A stretch of 5,594 nucleotides of DNA from Tropicimonas sp047971885 (GCF_047971885.1 NZ_JBKEAE010000137.1:1-5594), one strand, 5' to 3'. Shown: positions 1 through 5,594, counted from the first letter of the stretch. A program made the numbers and translations. Notes: generated by a model from the sequence alone, not told the origin.

Positions 1-305
1 AAGGCGAACGACATCTCGGTCAGCGTCTCGCGGGTGAGATCGTCATCGAAACCGTCGTCGTCGAGACGGACGAAACCGCCCATGGGCCGCGCGCCGTTCA
101 TCATCCGCGTAACACCGGGCAGCGCGAGCGCGCGCTCAAGTCCCGCCTTGCCCGGGCGATAGAAAGCGCCGCTCGAGTCCAACCCGGCAACCATGTTTCC
201 ATGGATCAGAAAACACAATGCGCCGAACATCCGTTTCTCGGACAGGCCCGGCTCGAACCCGAGATCGCTGCGCAGCGTTTCGGCCATCTGTTCAGAAATC
301 GCCAT
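1..305 (-). CDS. TfoX/Sxy N-terminal-domain protein, partial (C-terminus off the left edge)
   Basis: I see 101 residues starting MAISEQMAETLRSDLG. They contain the hallmark of the TfoX N-terminal domain: a KRMFGALCFL segment at residues 24-33 followed by HGNMVAGLD, then a short acidic, polar tail (LDDDGFDDDL, residues 81-90). The ATG at 303-305 was chosen because GAGGGG lies 4 bases upstream (310-315 on the plus strand). The family is named after the competence regulator Sxy/TfoX, but the many small alphaproteobacterial members with only this domain have no established role, so no regulatory function is claimed. The gene lies 90 bases downstream of soxB on the same strand and could be co-transcribed with it. 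The reading frame is open to the window edge, so the C-terminus, and any second TfoX domain, cannot be judged. Family assignment is fairly secure; function is unknown. Confidence 0.82.
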   Translation of the reverse strand, partial: MAISEQMAETLRSDLGFEPGLSEKRMFGALCFLIHGNMVAGLDSSGAFYRPGKAGLERALALPGVTRMMNGARPMGGFVRLDDDGFDDDLTRETLTEMSFA

Positions 306-344
306 CGTGCCCCTCGCTCAGGACGCGCGCGGGCGCGGGCATCA

Positions 345-388
345 CCGGCGCTTGCCGGCCCGGCACCCCTGCCGATATCCGCGCGGAT
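345..388. other. soxB-TfoX intergenic dyads: small GC hairpin and 12-base palindrome
   Basis: Two inverted repeats sit in the 90-base gap. Positions 345-358 can form a 5-bp stem (CCGGC/GCCGG) with loop GCTT. Positions 377-388 are a perfect palindrome, ATCCGCGCGGAT, followed on the plus strand by a short T run. Neither has the stem length and T-tract of a good minus-strand intrinsic terminator. They may be a weak attenuation or 3'-end structure between soxB and the next gene, or chance in GC-rich DNA. Confidence 0.25.
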
Positions 389-395
389 TTTCGCA

Positions 396-1643
396 TCAGT
401 GCGCCACCCCCGCCGCCACGCTTTCGTCTATGAACCGCCCCTCGCGGAAGCGGTTCAGGCCGAATTCGGCGGCCAGCGGCCCGGGCTCGCCGTTGGCCAC
501 CAGTTCGGCCATCGCCCAGCCCGAGCCGGGGATGGACTTGAAGCCGCCGGTACCCCAGCCGGCGTTGATGTAGCAATTGCCGAGCGGCGTTTTCGAGATG
601 ATGGGCGAGCGGTCGCCCGTCATGTCGACGATGCCGCCCCACTGGCGCATCATCTTCAGCCGCGAGATCACCGGGAAGGTCTCGATCAGGGCGCGCACGG
701 TCTCCTCGATGTGGTGGAAGCTGCCGCGCTGGGTGTAGTTGTTGCAGCCGTCCGCACCGCCGCCGATCACCAGTTCGCCCTTGTCCGACTGGCTCATGTA
801 GCCGTGCACGGTATTGGCCATGACCACGCAGTCGATACAGGGTTTGATCGGTTCGGAGACCAGCGCCTGAAGCGCCACCGATTCGATTGGCAGGCGGAAG
901 CCGGCCATCCCGGCCAGATGCCCCGAATGCCCCGCCACCACGATAGCCAGCTTGTAGCAGTCGATATCGCCGCGCGTCGTCGTCACCCCGACAACCGTTC
1001 CGGCGACGCGGCGGATGCCGGTCACCTCGCATTTCTGGATGATGTCCATGCCCATCGCCGAACAGGCACGCGCATAGCCCCAGGCCACCGCATCGTGACG
1101 CGCGGTACCGCCGCGCGGCTGCCACAGACCGCCCAGCACCGGATAGCGCGGCCCGTCGATATTGATGATCGGCACGATTTCCTTCACCCGTTCGGGGCCG
1201 ACGAATTCGGTCGCCACCCCCTGCAGCACGTTGGCGTGGGCGGTGCGCAGGTAGCCGCGCACCTCGTGCCGGGTCTGCGCCAGCATCAGCACGCCGCGCG
1301 GGCTGAACATCAGGTTGTAGTTCAGGCGCTGGCCAAGATCCTCGTAAAGGCTGCGCGCCTTTTCATAGATCGCCGCCGACGGGTCCTGCAGGTAGTTGGA
1401 GCGGATGATCGTCGTGTTGCGCCCGGTGTTGCCGCCGCCCAGCCAGCCCTTGTCGAGCACCGCAACATCGGTAATGCCGAAATTCCGCCCGAGGTAATAG
1501 GCGGTGGCAAGCCCGTGCCCGCCTGCCCCGATCACGATCACCTTGTAGCTTTTCTTCGGCTCGGGCGATTTCCACGCGCGCTGCCAGCCACTGTTGTGGC
1601 GGAGCGCTTCGCGGGCGATGGCAAAGGCGGAGTAGCGGCGCAT
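396..1643 (-). CDS. soxB: Sarcosine oxidase beta subunit (heterotetrameric type)
   Basis: This 415-residue protein is full length for the family. The N-terminal leader MRRYSAFAIAREALRHNSGW is typical of SoxB. It is followed by a beta strand and the FAD dinucleotide-binding motif VIGAGGHG (residues 37-44) with DKGWLGGGNTGRN (64-76), as in the DAO/GlpD-like flavoprotein fold. The segment RGGTARHDAVAW (177-188) carries His183, which I infer to be the histidine that binds FMN covalently in characterised heterotetrameric sarcosine oxidases. GWGTGGFKSIPGSG (362-374) is the C-terminal FAD/substrate loop. The known alpha-beta-gamma-delta enzyme oxidatively demethylates sarcosine in the cytoplasm, giving glycine, H2O2 and methylene-tetrahydrofolate. 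The ATG at 1641-1643 has GAGG 6 bases upstream. soxD, soxA and soxG are not adjacent: a TfoX-domain gene follows and ccmI diverges upstream. The partners may lie beyond the left edge. Confidence 0.93.
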   Translation of the reverse strand: MRRYSAFAIAREALRHNSGWQRAWKSPEPKKSYKVIVIGAGGHGLATAYYLGRNFGITDVAVLDKGWLGGGNTGRNTTIIRSNYLQDPSAAIYEKARSLYEDLGQRLNYNLMFSPRGVLMLAQTRHEVRGYLRTAHANVLQGVATEFVGPERVKEIVPIINIDGPRYPVLGGLWQPRGGTARHDAVAWGYARACSAMGMDIIQKCEVTGIRRVAGTVVGVTTTRGDIDCYKLAIVVAGHSGHLAGMAGFRLPIESVALQALVSEPIKPCIDCVVMANTVHGYMSQSDKGELVIGGGADGCNNYTQRGSFHHIEETVRALIETFPVISRLKMMRQWGGIVDMTGDRSPIISKTPLGNCYINAGWGTGGFKSIPGSGWAMAELVANGEPGPLAAEFGLNRFREGRFIDESVAAGVAH

Positions 1644-1838
1644 GACGTACCTCGGCTTGGTCGGCGGGCTGTGGCAACGCTACAAGTTCTGGCTCCGAAA
1701 ACGAAGGGGCTGCTGCCAGAGTGCGGCAACTTGCGGGCCGGAAACGACTCCGTGATGGGTCCGGTGTCGCAGAGGGGTTTGCCCCGGCAGCAAGAGAAGA
1801 TACATGGGCGCTGACGTGCACGGACGCCGGGAGGCCCA
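1644..1838. promoter_or_regulatory. Divergent intergenic region between soxB and ccmI
   Basis: These 195 bases must carry the start signals for both soxB (leftward) and the ccmI cluster (rightward), since the flanking genes point away from each other. I see no convincing coding sequence. Small dyads are present: GCAACTTGC at 1726-1734, GGGGTTTGCCCC at 1774-1785 and CGTGCACG at 1815-1822. None matches an operator that I can name. For soxB I could not find a credible -35/-10 pair by eye. Confidence 0.55.
1779..1806 (+). promoter_or_regulatory. Possible sigma70-type promoter of ccmI (weak)
   Basis: TTGCCC (1779-1784) and TACATG (1801-1806), separated by 16 bases, resemble a -35/-10 pair. The match is 4 of 6 and 3 of 6 bases, and a start here would give a leader of roughly 25 bases before ccmI. 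This is only a candidate; alphaproteobacterial promoters are poorly conserved. Confidence 0.2.
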
Positions 1839-3347
1839 ATGACATTCTGGATGATAGCGGGGGTTCTTGCCCTGATCGCAGCTTTCCTGGTCGGTCGCGT
1901 CATGCTCCGGCCGCCGGCGCGGATGGACGGGGGAATGGAACAGGTCGATATTCAGGTCTACCGCGATCAGCTTCAGTCGGTGGAAAAGGACCTTGCGCGC
2001 GGCGTTGTCGCACCCGGCGATGCCGAGCGCCTGCGCACCGAAATCAAGCGCCGCATACTTGACGCCGACAAGGCGCGCAGCGGCCCGATGGCGCGCGCGC
2101 CGCGCAACCTGAGCCTTGCCGCCGCCGCGCTGGCCGGCGTTGCGATCATCGGCGGTTCGTTCTGGGTCTATCAGTCGCTCGGCGCGCCCGGCTATCCCGA
2201 CCAGCCGATGAAAAAGCGCCTCGCCGAGGCCGAGGAACTGCGCGCCGGCCGCCCCGGCCAGGCCGAAGCCGAACGGATGATGCCCGCCACGCCCGCCCCC
2301 GAGGTTCCGGCCGATTACGCCGAACTGATCGGCAAGCTGCGCGATACCGTTGCCGAACGCCCCGACGATCTGGCGGGCTGGCAGTTGCTGGCCCGGCAGG
2401 AGGCACAGATCGGCAACCTGACCGGCGCCTACGCGGCGCAGCGCAGGGTCATCGACCTGAAAGGCGATGCCGCGACCGCACAGGACTATGCAACCTATGC
2501 GACGATGATGGTTCAGGCGGCGGGCGGGCTGGTTTCGGCCGAAGCCGTCGAGGCGCTCTCGGAAGCGCGCAGCCGCAACCCGGCCGACCCCATCGTGCGC
2601 TATTTCACCGGCCTGCTCTACGCCCAGACCGGACGGCCCGACCTGACCTTCCAGATCTGGGAGCCGCTTCTGCGCGAGGGTCCGCCCGACGCGCCGTGGA
2701 GCCGTGCCATCCACCCCGCCATAGAAGAAATCGCCGCGATGGCGGGAATCCGCTATCAGGCACCGCCTGCGCCAACCCCGCCGATAGCCGGACCGACGGC
2801 GGAAGACATGGCAGCGGCAGCCGAAATGACGGGCGATGACCGCGAGCAGATGATCCGCGGCATGGTCGACCAGCTTTCCGAACGGCTGGCCAGCCAGGGC
2901 GGCACACCCGACGAATGGGCGCAACTTATCCAGGCGCTTGGCGTGCTGGGCGAAACCGAACGTGCGGCGGCAATCTGGGGCGAGGCGCAACAGGTCTTTC
3001 CCGACCCTGCGACGCTGGCGCCGATACGGCGGGTGGCGGAACAGTCCGGCCTTGCGGGCAACGGGCTGCCCGAACCGGCGCCCGCCGCAAACGCCGGCGC
3101 TGCCGGGTCGGTGCCGCCGGCAGAGGCTGCACCAGACATGGACGACGCGATCGCGCAACTGGCGGCACGGCTCGAAACACAGGGCGGCCCGGCAACCGAC
3201 TGGGCCATGCTGATCCGGTCACTTGGCGTCATGGGAAACCGCGATGAAGCTGCGGCGGCATGGGAAAAGGCCCGGGCCGCCTTTGCCGACCCCGAGCAGC
3301 TGAACCTGATCCGCGAGGCTGCCCGTGCCGCCGGTGTCACGGACTGA
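1839..3347 (+). CDS. ccmI: Cytochrome c biogenesis protein CcmI, with duplicated C-terminal module
   Basis: This 502-residue membrane protein belongs to the cytochrome c maturation (System I) family. CcmI binds apocytochrome c at the periplasmic face and passes it to the CcmF/CcmH haem ligation complex. Visible parts, in order: transmembrane helix 1 (about residues 2-23); a charged cytoplasmic loop with the family signature VYRDQL-type segment IQVYRDQLQSVEKDLARG (38-55); transmembrane helix 2 (about 91-113); and a periplasmic TPR-like region, for example DDLAGWQLLARQEAQIGN (176-193) and IVRYFTGLLYAQTGRPD (252-268). After this comes a C-terminal region in which one module of about 62 residues occurs twice (343-404 and 438-499). 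The ATG at 1839 has GGGAGG 4 bases upstream; a second in-frame ATG at 1851 would cut into helix 1. It is the first gene of a tight cluster with ruvX and a DUF1289 gene. No other ccm genes are in the window, a common arrangement for alphaproteobacterial ccmI. Confidence 0.92.
   Translation: MTFWMIAGVLALIAAFLVGRVMLRPPARMDGGMEQVDIQVYRDQLQSVEKDLARGVVAPGDAERLRTEIKRRILDADKARSGPMARAPRNLSLAAAALAGVAIIGGSFWVYQSLGAPGYPDQPMKKRLAEAEELRAGRPGQAEAERMMPATPAPEVPADYAELIGKLRDTVAERPDDLAGWQLLARQEAQIGNLTGAYAAQRRVIDLKGDAATAQDYATYATMMVQAAGGLVSAEAVEALSEARSRNPADPIVRYFTGLLYAQTGRPDLTFQIWEPLLREGPPDAPWSRAIHPAIEEIAAMAGIRYQAPPAPTPPIAGPTAEDMAAAAEMTGDDREQMIRGMVDQLSERLASQGGTPDEWAQLIQALGVLGETERAAAIWGEAQQVFPDPATLAPIRRVAEQSGLAGNGLPEPAPAANAGAAGSVPPAEAAPDMDDAIAQLAARLETQGGPATDWAMLIRSLGVMGNRDEAAAAWEKARAAFADPEQLNLIREAARAAGVTD
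2865..3335 (+). repeat. Tandem duplicated module in the CcmI C-terminus (protein level)
   Basis: Residues 343-404 of CcmI (2865-3050) and 438-499 (3150-3335) align without any gap at a constant offset of 95 residues. I count 28 identities in 62 positions. Shared anchors include Q-L-x-x-R-L, Q-G-G, W-A-x-L-I, L-G-V-x-G, A-A-A-x-W, F-x-D-P and I-R. A Pro/Ala-rich linker (about 405-436) separates the copies. At DNA level the copies have diverged, so the duplication is old rather than an assembly artefact. Confidence 0.85.
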
Positions 3348-3352
3348 CGCCG

Positions 3353-3829
3353 ATGATCTGCGAGGATATTGCGGATTTCGCCACCCTGCTGCCGCCGATG
3401 CGGCCGGTTGCGGGGCTTGACCTCGGCACGGCAACGATCGGCGTTGCGGTGTCCGACCGGCTGCTTTCGACGGCAACGCCGGTCGAGACCATCCGGCGGC
3501 GCAAGTTCACCCAGGATGCTGCGGCGCTGCTGGATTTGCTCGCCAGCCGCGATGCGGGCGGGATTGTGCTGGGCCTGCCGCGCAACATGGACGGCAGCGA
3601 GGGGCCGCGCTGCCAGTCGACCCGCGCCTTTGCGCGCAACCTGTCGGCGCGGACCGATCTGCCGATCACCTACTGGGACGAGCGCCTGTCCACCGTCGCC
3701 GCCGAACGGGCGCTGCTGGAGGCGGATACGTCGCGCAAACGTCGCTCCGAGGTGATCGACCATGTTGCCGCCGGGTTTATCCTGCAAGGGGCGCTCGACC
3801 GGATGGCAAACCTGAGGCATTCATCGTGA
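3353..3829 (+). CDS. ruvX: RuvX / YqgF family nuclease (Holliday junction resolvase-like, pre-16S rRNA processing)
   Basis: The protein has 158 residues, close to the usual size plus an N-terminal extension of about 20 residues (MICEDIADFATLLPP). The RNase H-like fold signature is clear. GLDLGTATIGVAVSD (21-35) carries Asp23, LGLPRNMDGSEGPR (73-86) is the family loop, and WDERLSTVAAERAL (108-121) carries the acidic pair Asp109/Glu110. VIDHVAAGFILQ (134-145) carries Asp136, giving a plausible metal-binding triad. YqgF proteins are annotated as putative Holliday junction resolvases. In E. coli the protein is linked to maturation of the 16S rRNA 5' end. The start at 3353 lies 5 bases after the ccmI stop with no strong Shine-Dalgarno, suggesting translational coupling to ccmI. 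A longer reading from 3260 would overlap ccmI by almost 90 bases and adds non-family residues, so it was not used. Confidence 0.93.
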   Translation: MICEDIADFATLLPPMRPVAGLDLGTATIGVAVSDRLLSTATPVETIRRRKFTQDAAALLDLLASRDAGGIVLGLPRNMDGSEGPRCQSTRAFARNLSARTDLPITYWDERLSTVAAERALLEADTSRKRRSEVIDHVAAGFILQGALDRMANLRHSS

Positions 3830-4068
3830 AAGACACCGACGACAGCGCGATCTGGCAAAGGGACGAGCCCGACTCGCCCTGCGTCAGGGTCTGCGTGATC
3901 CACCCGGCCGAGGGCATCTGCGCCGGCTGCCTGCGGACGCGTGACGAGATCGCAGCCTGGCGTTGCATGACGCCCGAGGCGCGCCGCGCCGTGATGGACC
4001 TGCTTCCCGAACGTGCCCCGCGCCTGAAAAAGCGCCGCGGCGGCCGCGCCGCACGGCGGGCGGGCTGA
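3826..4068 (+). CDS. DUF1289 family small four-cysteine protein
   Basis: This 80-residue protein has the DUF1289 pattern. SPCVRVCVIHP (17-27) supplies Cys19 and Cys23, and GICAGCLRTRDEIAAW (30-45) supplies Cys32 and Cys35. A fifth cysteine (Cys47) follows. The C-x3-C-x8-C-x2-C spacing suggests a metal or Fe-S site, but the function of the family is not established. The last 15 or so residues are strongly basic (LKKRRGGRAARRAG), which could contact nucleic acid; that is inference. The start is GTG at 3826-3828, overlapping the ruvX TGA stop in a 4-base GTGA. GAGG at 3814-3817, 8 bases upstream, supports this start. The overlap indicates translational coupling within a ccmI-ruvX-DUF1289 operon. 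Confidence 0.88.
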   Translation: MKDTDDSAIWQRDEPDSPCVRVCVIHPAEGICAGCLRTRDEIAAWRCMTPEARRAVMDLLPERAPRLKKRRGGRAARRAG

Positions 4069-4085
4069 ACCCTGCGGCAGCCCGC
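4060..4085. terminator. Candidate bidirectional terminator hairpin at the convergent junction
   Basis: GCGGGCTG (4060-4067) and CAGCCCGC (4078-4085) form a perfect 8-bp GC-rich stem around a 10-base loop. The left arm overlaps the DUF1289 stop codon (4066-4068), and the right arm lies 20 bases past the stop of the oppositely oriented STAS gene. There is no T-tract on either side, so it is not a classical intrinsic terminator. An alternative stem TGCGGC/GCCGCA (4073-4078 with 4090-4095) would be mutually exclusive with it. Its position between convergent genes favours a role in 3'-end formation. Confidence 0.4.
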
Positions 4086-4105
4086 ACCGGCCGCATGCGA
4101 ATCGG

Positions 4106-4834
4106 TTATTGTGCCATGATCCACGCCTTGGCTTCCTCGTAGCGTTCGCCCTCGAAGAAGCGGATATCGGCCTTGACGAAGCGCGACATCACCCGCTCGG
4201 CCAGCCGCTGCCAGTCCGTGTTGCCGACCACGGCGATATGGTTGGGAATATCGTAGTGATCGCGGATCAGCTTGAAATGCTGCGCCAGCGCATCCAGCCC
4301 CTGCCAGCCGTCGAAACCGCGCAGGTCGACCAGCACGTCGACCCCGCCCTCGCGATTGATGAAGGCGTTGATGTCCTGCTCGCCGTCGGTGATCGACAGG
4401 GAATCGAGCTTGCCGAGAAAGGCGACCTCAAGATGCCGGCCGCCCAGATCGATGGTGTGCAGCGCCCCGAGCGATTCGGCCAGCCACCGCCGGGCAGCGT
4501 CCAGTTCGTCCAGCGGAAACACCATGACCGGACACGGCATCATGACGGCGACCCATTTCATCGTGTCGCGGGCAGAGTCGGAATCGGTGACCACGGCAAT
4601 CCGGTCGAACCCGCGCCAGTGGCGAAGCCCCATCTGCATGTCATCCTTGAGGGCTTCGGCGTCGTAGCCTTCGAACCCCGGCCCGACCTGCACCAGAACG
4701 CGCACCGGATCGCCGTATTCGGTGGCCTTGTTCATCGCCGGCACCAGAACATTCTTGTAATCGTCACCGGTGACACGGCCGATGATCCGGAACTCAAGCG
4801 TCCCTTCCGGCCGACCGTCAATTTGCTCGATCAT
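4106..4834 (-). CDS. Tandem SpoIIAA-like STAS/SEC14-domain protein
   Basis: This 242-residue soluble protein has two copies of an alpha/beta domain resembling the SpoIIAA-like (STAS/SEC14) family, whose members are often single domains of about 120 residues. Copy 1 covers about residues 1-121 and copy 2 about 125-242. Matching landmarks are GFEGY (53-57) with GFDGW (173-177), IAVV (79-82) with IAVV (200-203), and AARRWL (113-118) with EAKAWI (234-239), offset 120-121 residues. No signal peptide or membrane helix is seen. The ATG at 4832-4834 was chosen because GGGAG lies 7 bases upstream (4842-4846) and the protein then begins MIEQIDGRPEGTLEF, typical of the domain. An upstream ATG at 4894 would read through a hairpin and lacks this support. 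Related domains have been suggested to bind lipid or partner proteins; the actual role is unknown. It is on the same strand as dusA, 92 bases downstream. Confidence 0.82.
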   Translation of the reverse strand: MIEQIDGRPEGTLEFRIIGRVTGDDYKNVLVPAMNKATEYGDPVRVLVQVGPGFEGYDAEALKDDMQMGLRHWRGFDRIAVVTDSDSARDTMKWVAVMMPCPVMVFPLDELDAARRWLAESLGALHTIDLGGRHLEVAFLGKLDSLSITDGEQDINAFINREGGVDVLVDLRGFDGWQGLDALAQHFKLIRDHYDIPNHIAVVGNTDWQRLAERVMSRFVKADIRFFEGERYEEAKAWIMAQ

Positions 4835-4859
4835 CGCTTTTCTCCCACAAGTCGATACT

Positions 4860-4877
4860 CCGGGCGACAGCGCCCGG
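4860..4877 (-). other. Strong GC hairpin in the leader of the STAS/SEC14 gene
   Basis: CCGGGCG (4860-4866), loop ACAG, and CGCCCGG (4871-4877) form a perfect 7-bp stem with a tetraloop. It ends 25 bases before the start codon at 4834 and lies between dusA and the STAS gene. It lacks a following T-run on the minus strand. It may partly terminate dusA transcripts, stabilise the 5' end of the STAS mRNA, or be incidental. Confidence 0.45.
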
Positions 4878-4881
4878 CGGA

Positions 4882-4910
4882 AGTGTAACCGCATCGGCCC
4901 GTTGCGAGAA
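4882..4910 (-). promoter_or_regulatory. Possible promoter of the STAS/SEC14 gene (weak)
   Basis: Reading leftward, TTCTCG (4905-4910) and TACACT (4882-4887) are 17 bases apart. They match the sigma70 consensus at 3 of 6 and 4 of 6 bases. Transcription from here would start at or next to the hairpin at 4860-4877. The evidence is weak. Confidence 0.2.
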
Positions 4911-4926
4911 TGCGCGGAATTGTCGG

Positions 4927-5594
4927 TTATCGGTGGACGGACGCGCCACCCTGCGCAAGTGGTGGCACCGGATGCGGATTGCGCATCGCGGCGAGCGCGG
5001 CATCCAGCACCTCCAGCCCGGCGGCGGTCTGCGCCGCCCCCTCGCTGAGGATCCGCCGCCAGTTGCGCGCCCCGGGTTGCCCCGCGAACAGCCCCAGCAT
5101 GTGGCGGGTCACCGAGTGAAGCCGCCCGCCGCCTTCGAGATGCCGGGCGATATAGGGCCGCATTTCCTCGGCGGCATCGAACGCGGTCTTCGCCGGCGTC
5201 TCCCGGTCAAAAATCGCCCGGTCAGCACCAAGCAGGATTTCGGCCGGGCGGTAATAGGCGGCCCGGCCGATCATCACCCCGTCCAGCCCCGCGTCAAGCT
5301 GCGCGCGCGCCTCGGCCAGCGTGCCTATTCCGCCGTTGACCGAAATATGCAGGTCGGGAAAATCGCGTTTCATGCAGTTGACCAGCGGGTAGTCGAGCGG
5401 CGGAATATCCCGGTTCTCGCGCGGGCTCAGCCCCTGCAGCCAAGCTTTGCGGGCGTGGATCGTCACCCGCCTTACCCCCGCCTCGCGGATGGTTGCGAGA
5501 AACACGGGCAAGGCCTCTTCGGGGATCTGGTCGTCAACCCCGATGCGGCACTTGACGGTTACGGGAATGCGCACCGCCGCCATCATCGCCGCCA
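4927..5594 (-). CDS. dusA: tRNA-dihydrouridine synthase A, partial (N-terminus off the right edge)
   Basis: Only the last 221 residues are visible; the reading frame is open to the right edge. DusA reduces uridine to dihydrouridine in the D-loop of tRNAs (positions 20/20a) using FMN and NADPH. Counting from the first visible Met (5586), diagnostic parts are PVTVKCRIGVDDQ (8-20) with the conserved Lys12 and the DusA-specific IHARKAWLQGLSPRENR (43-59) with His44. Also visible are ISVNGGI (81-87) in the FMN phosphate-binding loop of the TIM barrel and GVMIGRAAYYRP (103-114). A C-terminal helical part follows, with a Pro-rich end (NPHPVPPLAQGG). The catalytic cysteine lies in the missing N-terminal third and cannot be checked. 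The HARKAWLxGLSP signature separates it from DusB and DusC. The Met at 5586 is an internal residue, not the start. The gene ends with TAA at 4927-4929. Confidence 0.95.
   Translation of the reverse strand, partial: AAMMAAVRIPVTVKCRIGVDDQIPEEALPVFLATIREAGVRRVTIHARKAWLQGLSPRENRDIPPLDYPLVNCMKRDFPDLHISVNGGIGTLAEARAQLDAGLDGVMIGRAAYYRPAEILLGADRAIFDRETPAKTAFDAAEEMRPYIARHLEGGGRLHSVTRHMLGLFAGQPGARNWRRILSEGAAQTAAGLEVLDAALAAMRNPHPVPPLAQGGASVHR

Noticed and set aside
292..1125. A 277-codon minus-strand frame overlapping soxB in another phase
   Set aside because: It is Arg/Gly-rich, overlaps the body of soxB and has no motif; soxB in the other phase is unmistakable.
201..1814. A 537-codon open frame on the plus strand opposite soxB and the TfoX gene
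   Set aside because: It is antisense to a well-recognised soxB, is rich in His/Arg/Ala as expected for a complementary frame of GC-rich DNA, shows no family motif and has no supported start.
1815..1822. The palindrome CGTGCACG before ccmI, considered as an operator
   Set aside because: It is only 8 bases of GC-rich self-complementary sequence next to the ribosome binding site, with no second copy and no known regulator match.
1680..3158. A 492-codon open frame on the minus strand opposite ccmI
   Set aside because: Its composition (Arg, Gly, His) is that of an antisense shadow, and the plus strand encodes a clear CcmI with membrane helices and a ribosome binding site.
3260..3352. A longer N-terminus for RuvX starting at 3260
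   Set aside because: The extra 31 residues are Arg/Cys/Pro-rich out-of-frame ccmI sequence; the family-like MICED start at 3353 is better.
2756..3820. A 354-codon open frame on the minus strand opposite the end of ccmI and ruvX
   Set aside because: It covers two recognisable plus-strand genes and has no domain signature; its length reflects scarcity of stop codons in GC-rich DNA.
4109..4888. A 259-codon open frame on the plus strand opposite the STAS/SEC14 gene
   Set aside because: It mirrors the real gene in the complementary frame, and its codon pattern and residue content are those of a shadow.

Overview
The window is ordinary, GC-rich, densely coded chromosomal DNA. It most likely comes from an alphaproteobacterium of the Rhodobacterales (Paracoccaceae/Rhodobacteraceae type). 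The basis is the strong G/C bias at third codon positions, the compact cluster ccmI - ruvX - DUF1289 gene, a RuvX with an N-terminal MICED-type extension, and a full-length heterotetrameric-type sarcosine oxidase beta subunit. No RNA gene, insertion sequence, CRISPR array or prophage signal was seen.

Layout, left to right. (1) On the minus strand, a TfoX/Sxy N-terminal-domain protein (1-305) runs off the left edge, so its C-terminus is missing. Upstream of it, also on the minus strand, lies a complete soxB (396-1643), the flavin-binding beta subunit of sarcosine oxidase. (2) A 195-base divergent intergenic region (1644-1838) separates soxB from the plus-strand cluster. (3) The plus-strand cluster is ccmI (1839-3347, cytochrome c maturation), ruvX (3353-3829, YqgF-type nuclease) and a small four-cysteine DUF1289 gene (3826-4068). 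It has a 5-base gap and then a 4-base GTGA overlap, so it is probably one translationally coupled operon. (4) The cluster meets a minus-strand gene tail to tail over a 37-base gap. A GC-rich hairpin spans the DUF1289 stop codon there. (5) The converging gene (4106-4834) encodes two tandem SpoIIAA-like STAS/SEC14 domains. (6) Upstream of it on the minus strand, dusA (4927 to beyond 5594, tRNA dihydrouridine synthase A) enters from the right edge without its N-terminus.

The genes serve separate housekeeping or metabolic roles: one-carbon/sarcosine catabolism, cytochrome c assembly, rRNA or DNA processing, and tRNA modification. I do not see a new multi-gene system. The points most worth a second look are a gap-free duplication of the C-terminal module in CcmI, the tandem STAS/SEC14 protein, the placement of a TfoX-domain gene directly after soxB where soxD is usually expected, and a strong hairpin in the leader of the STAS gene.
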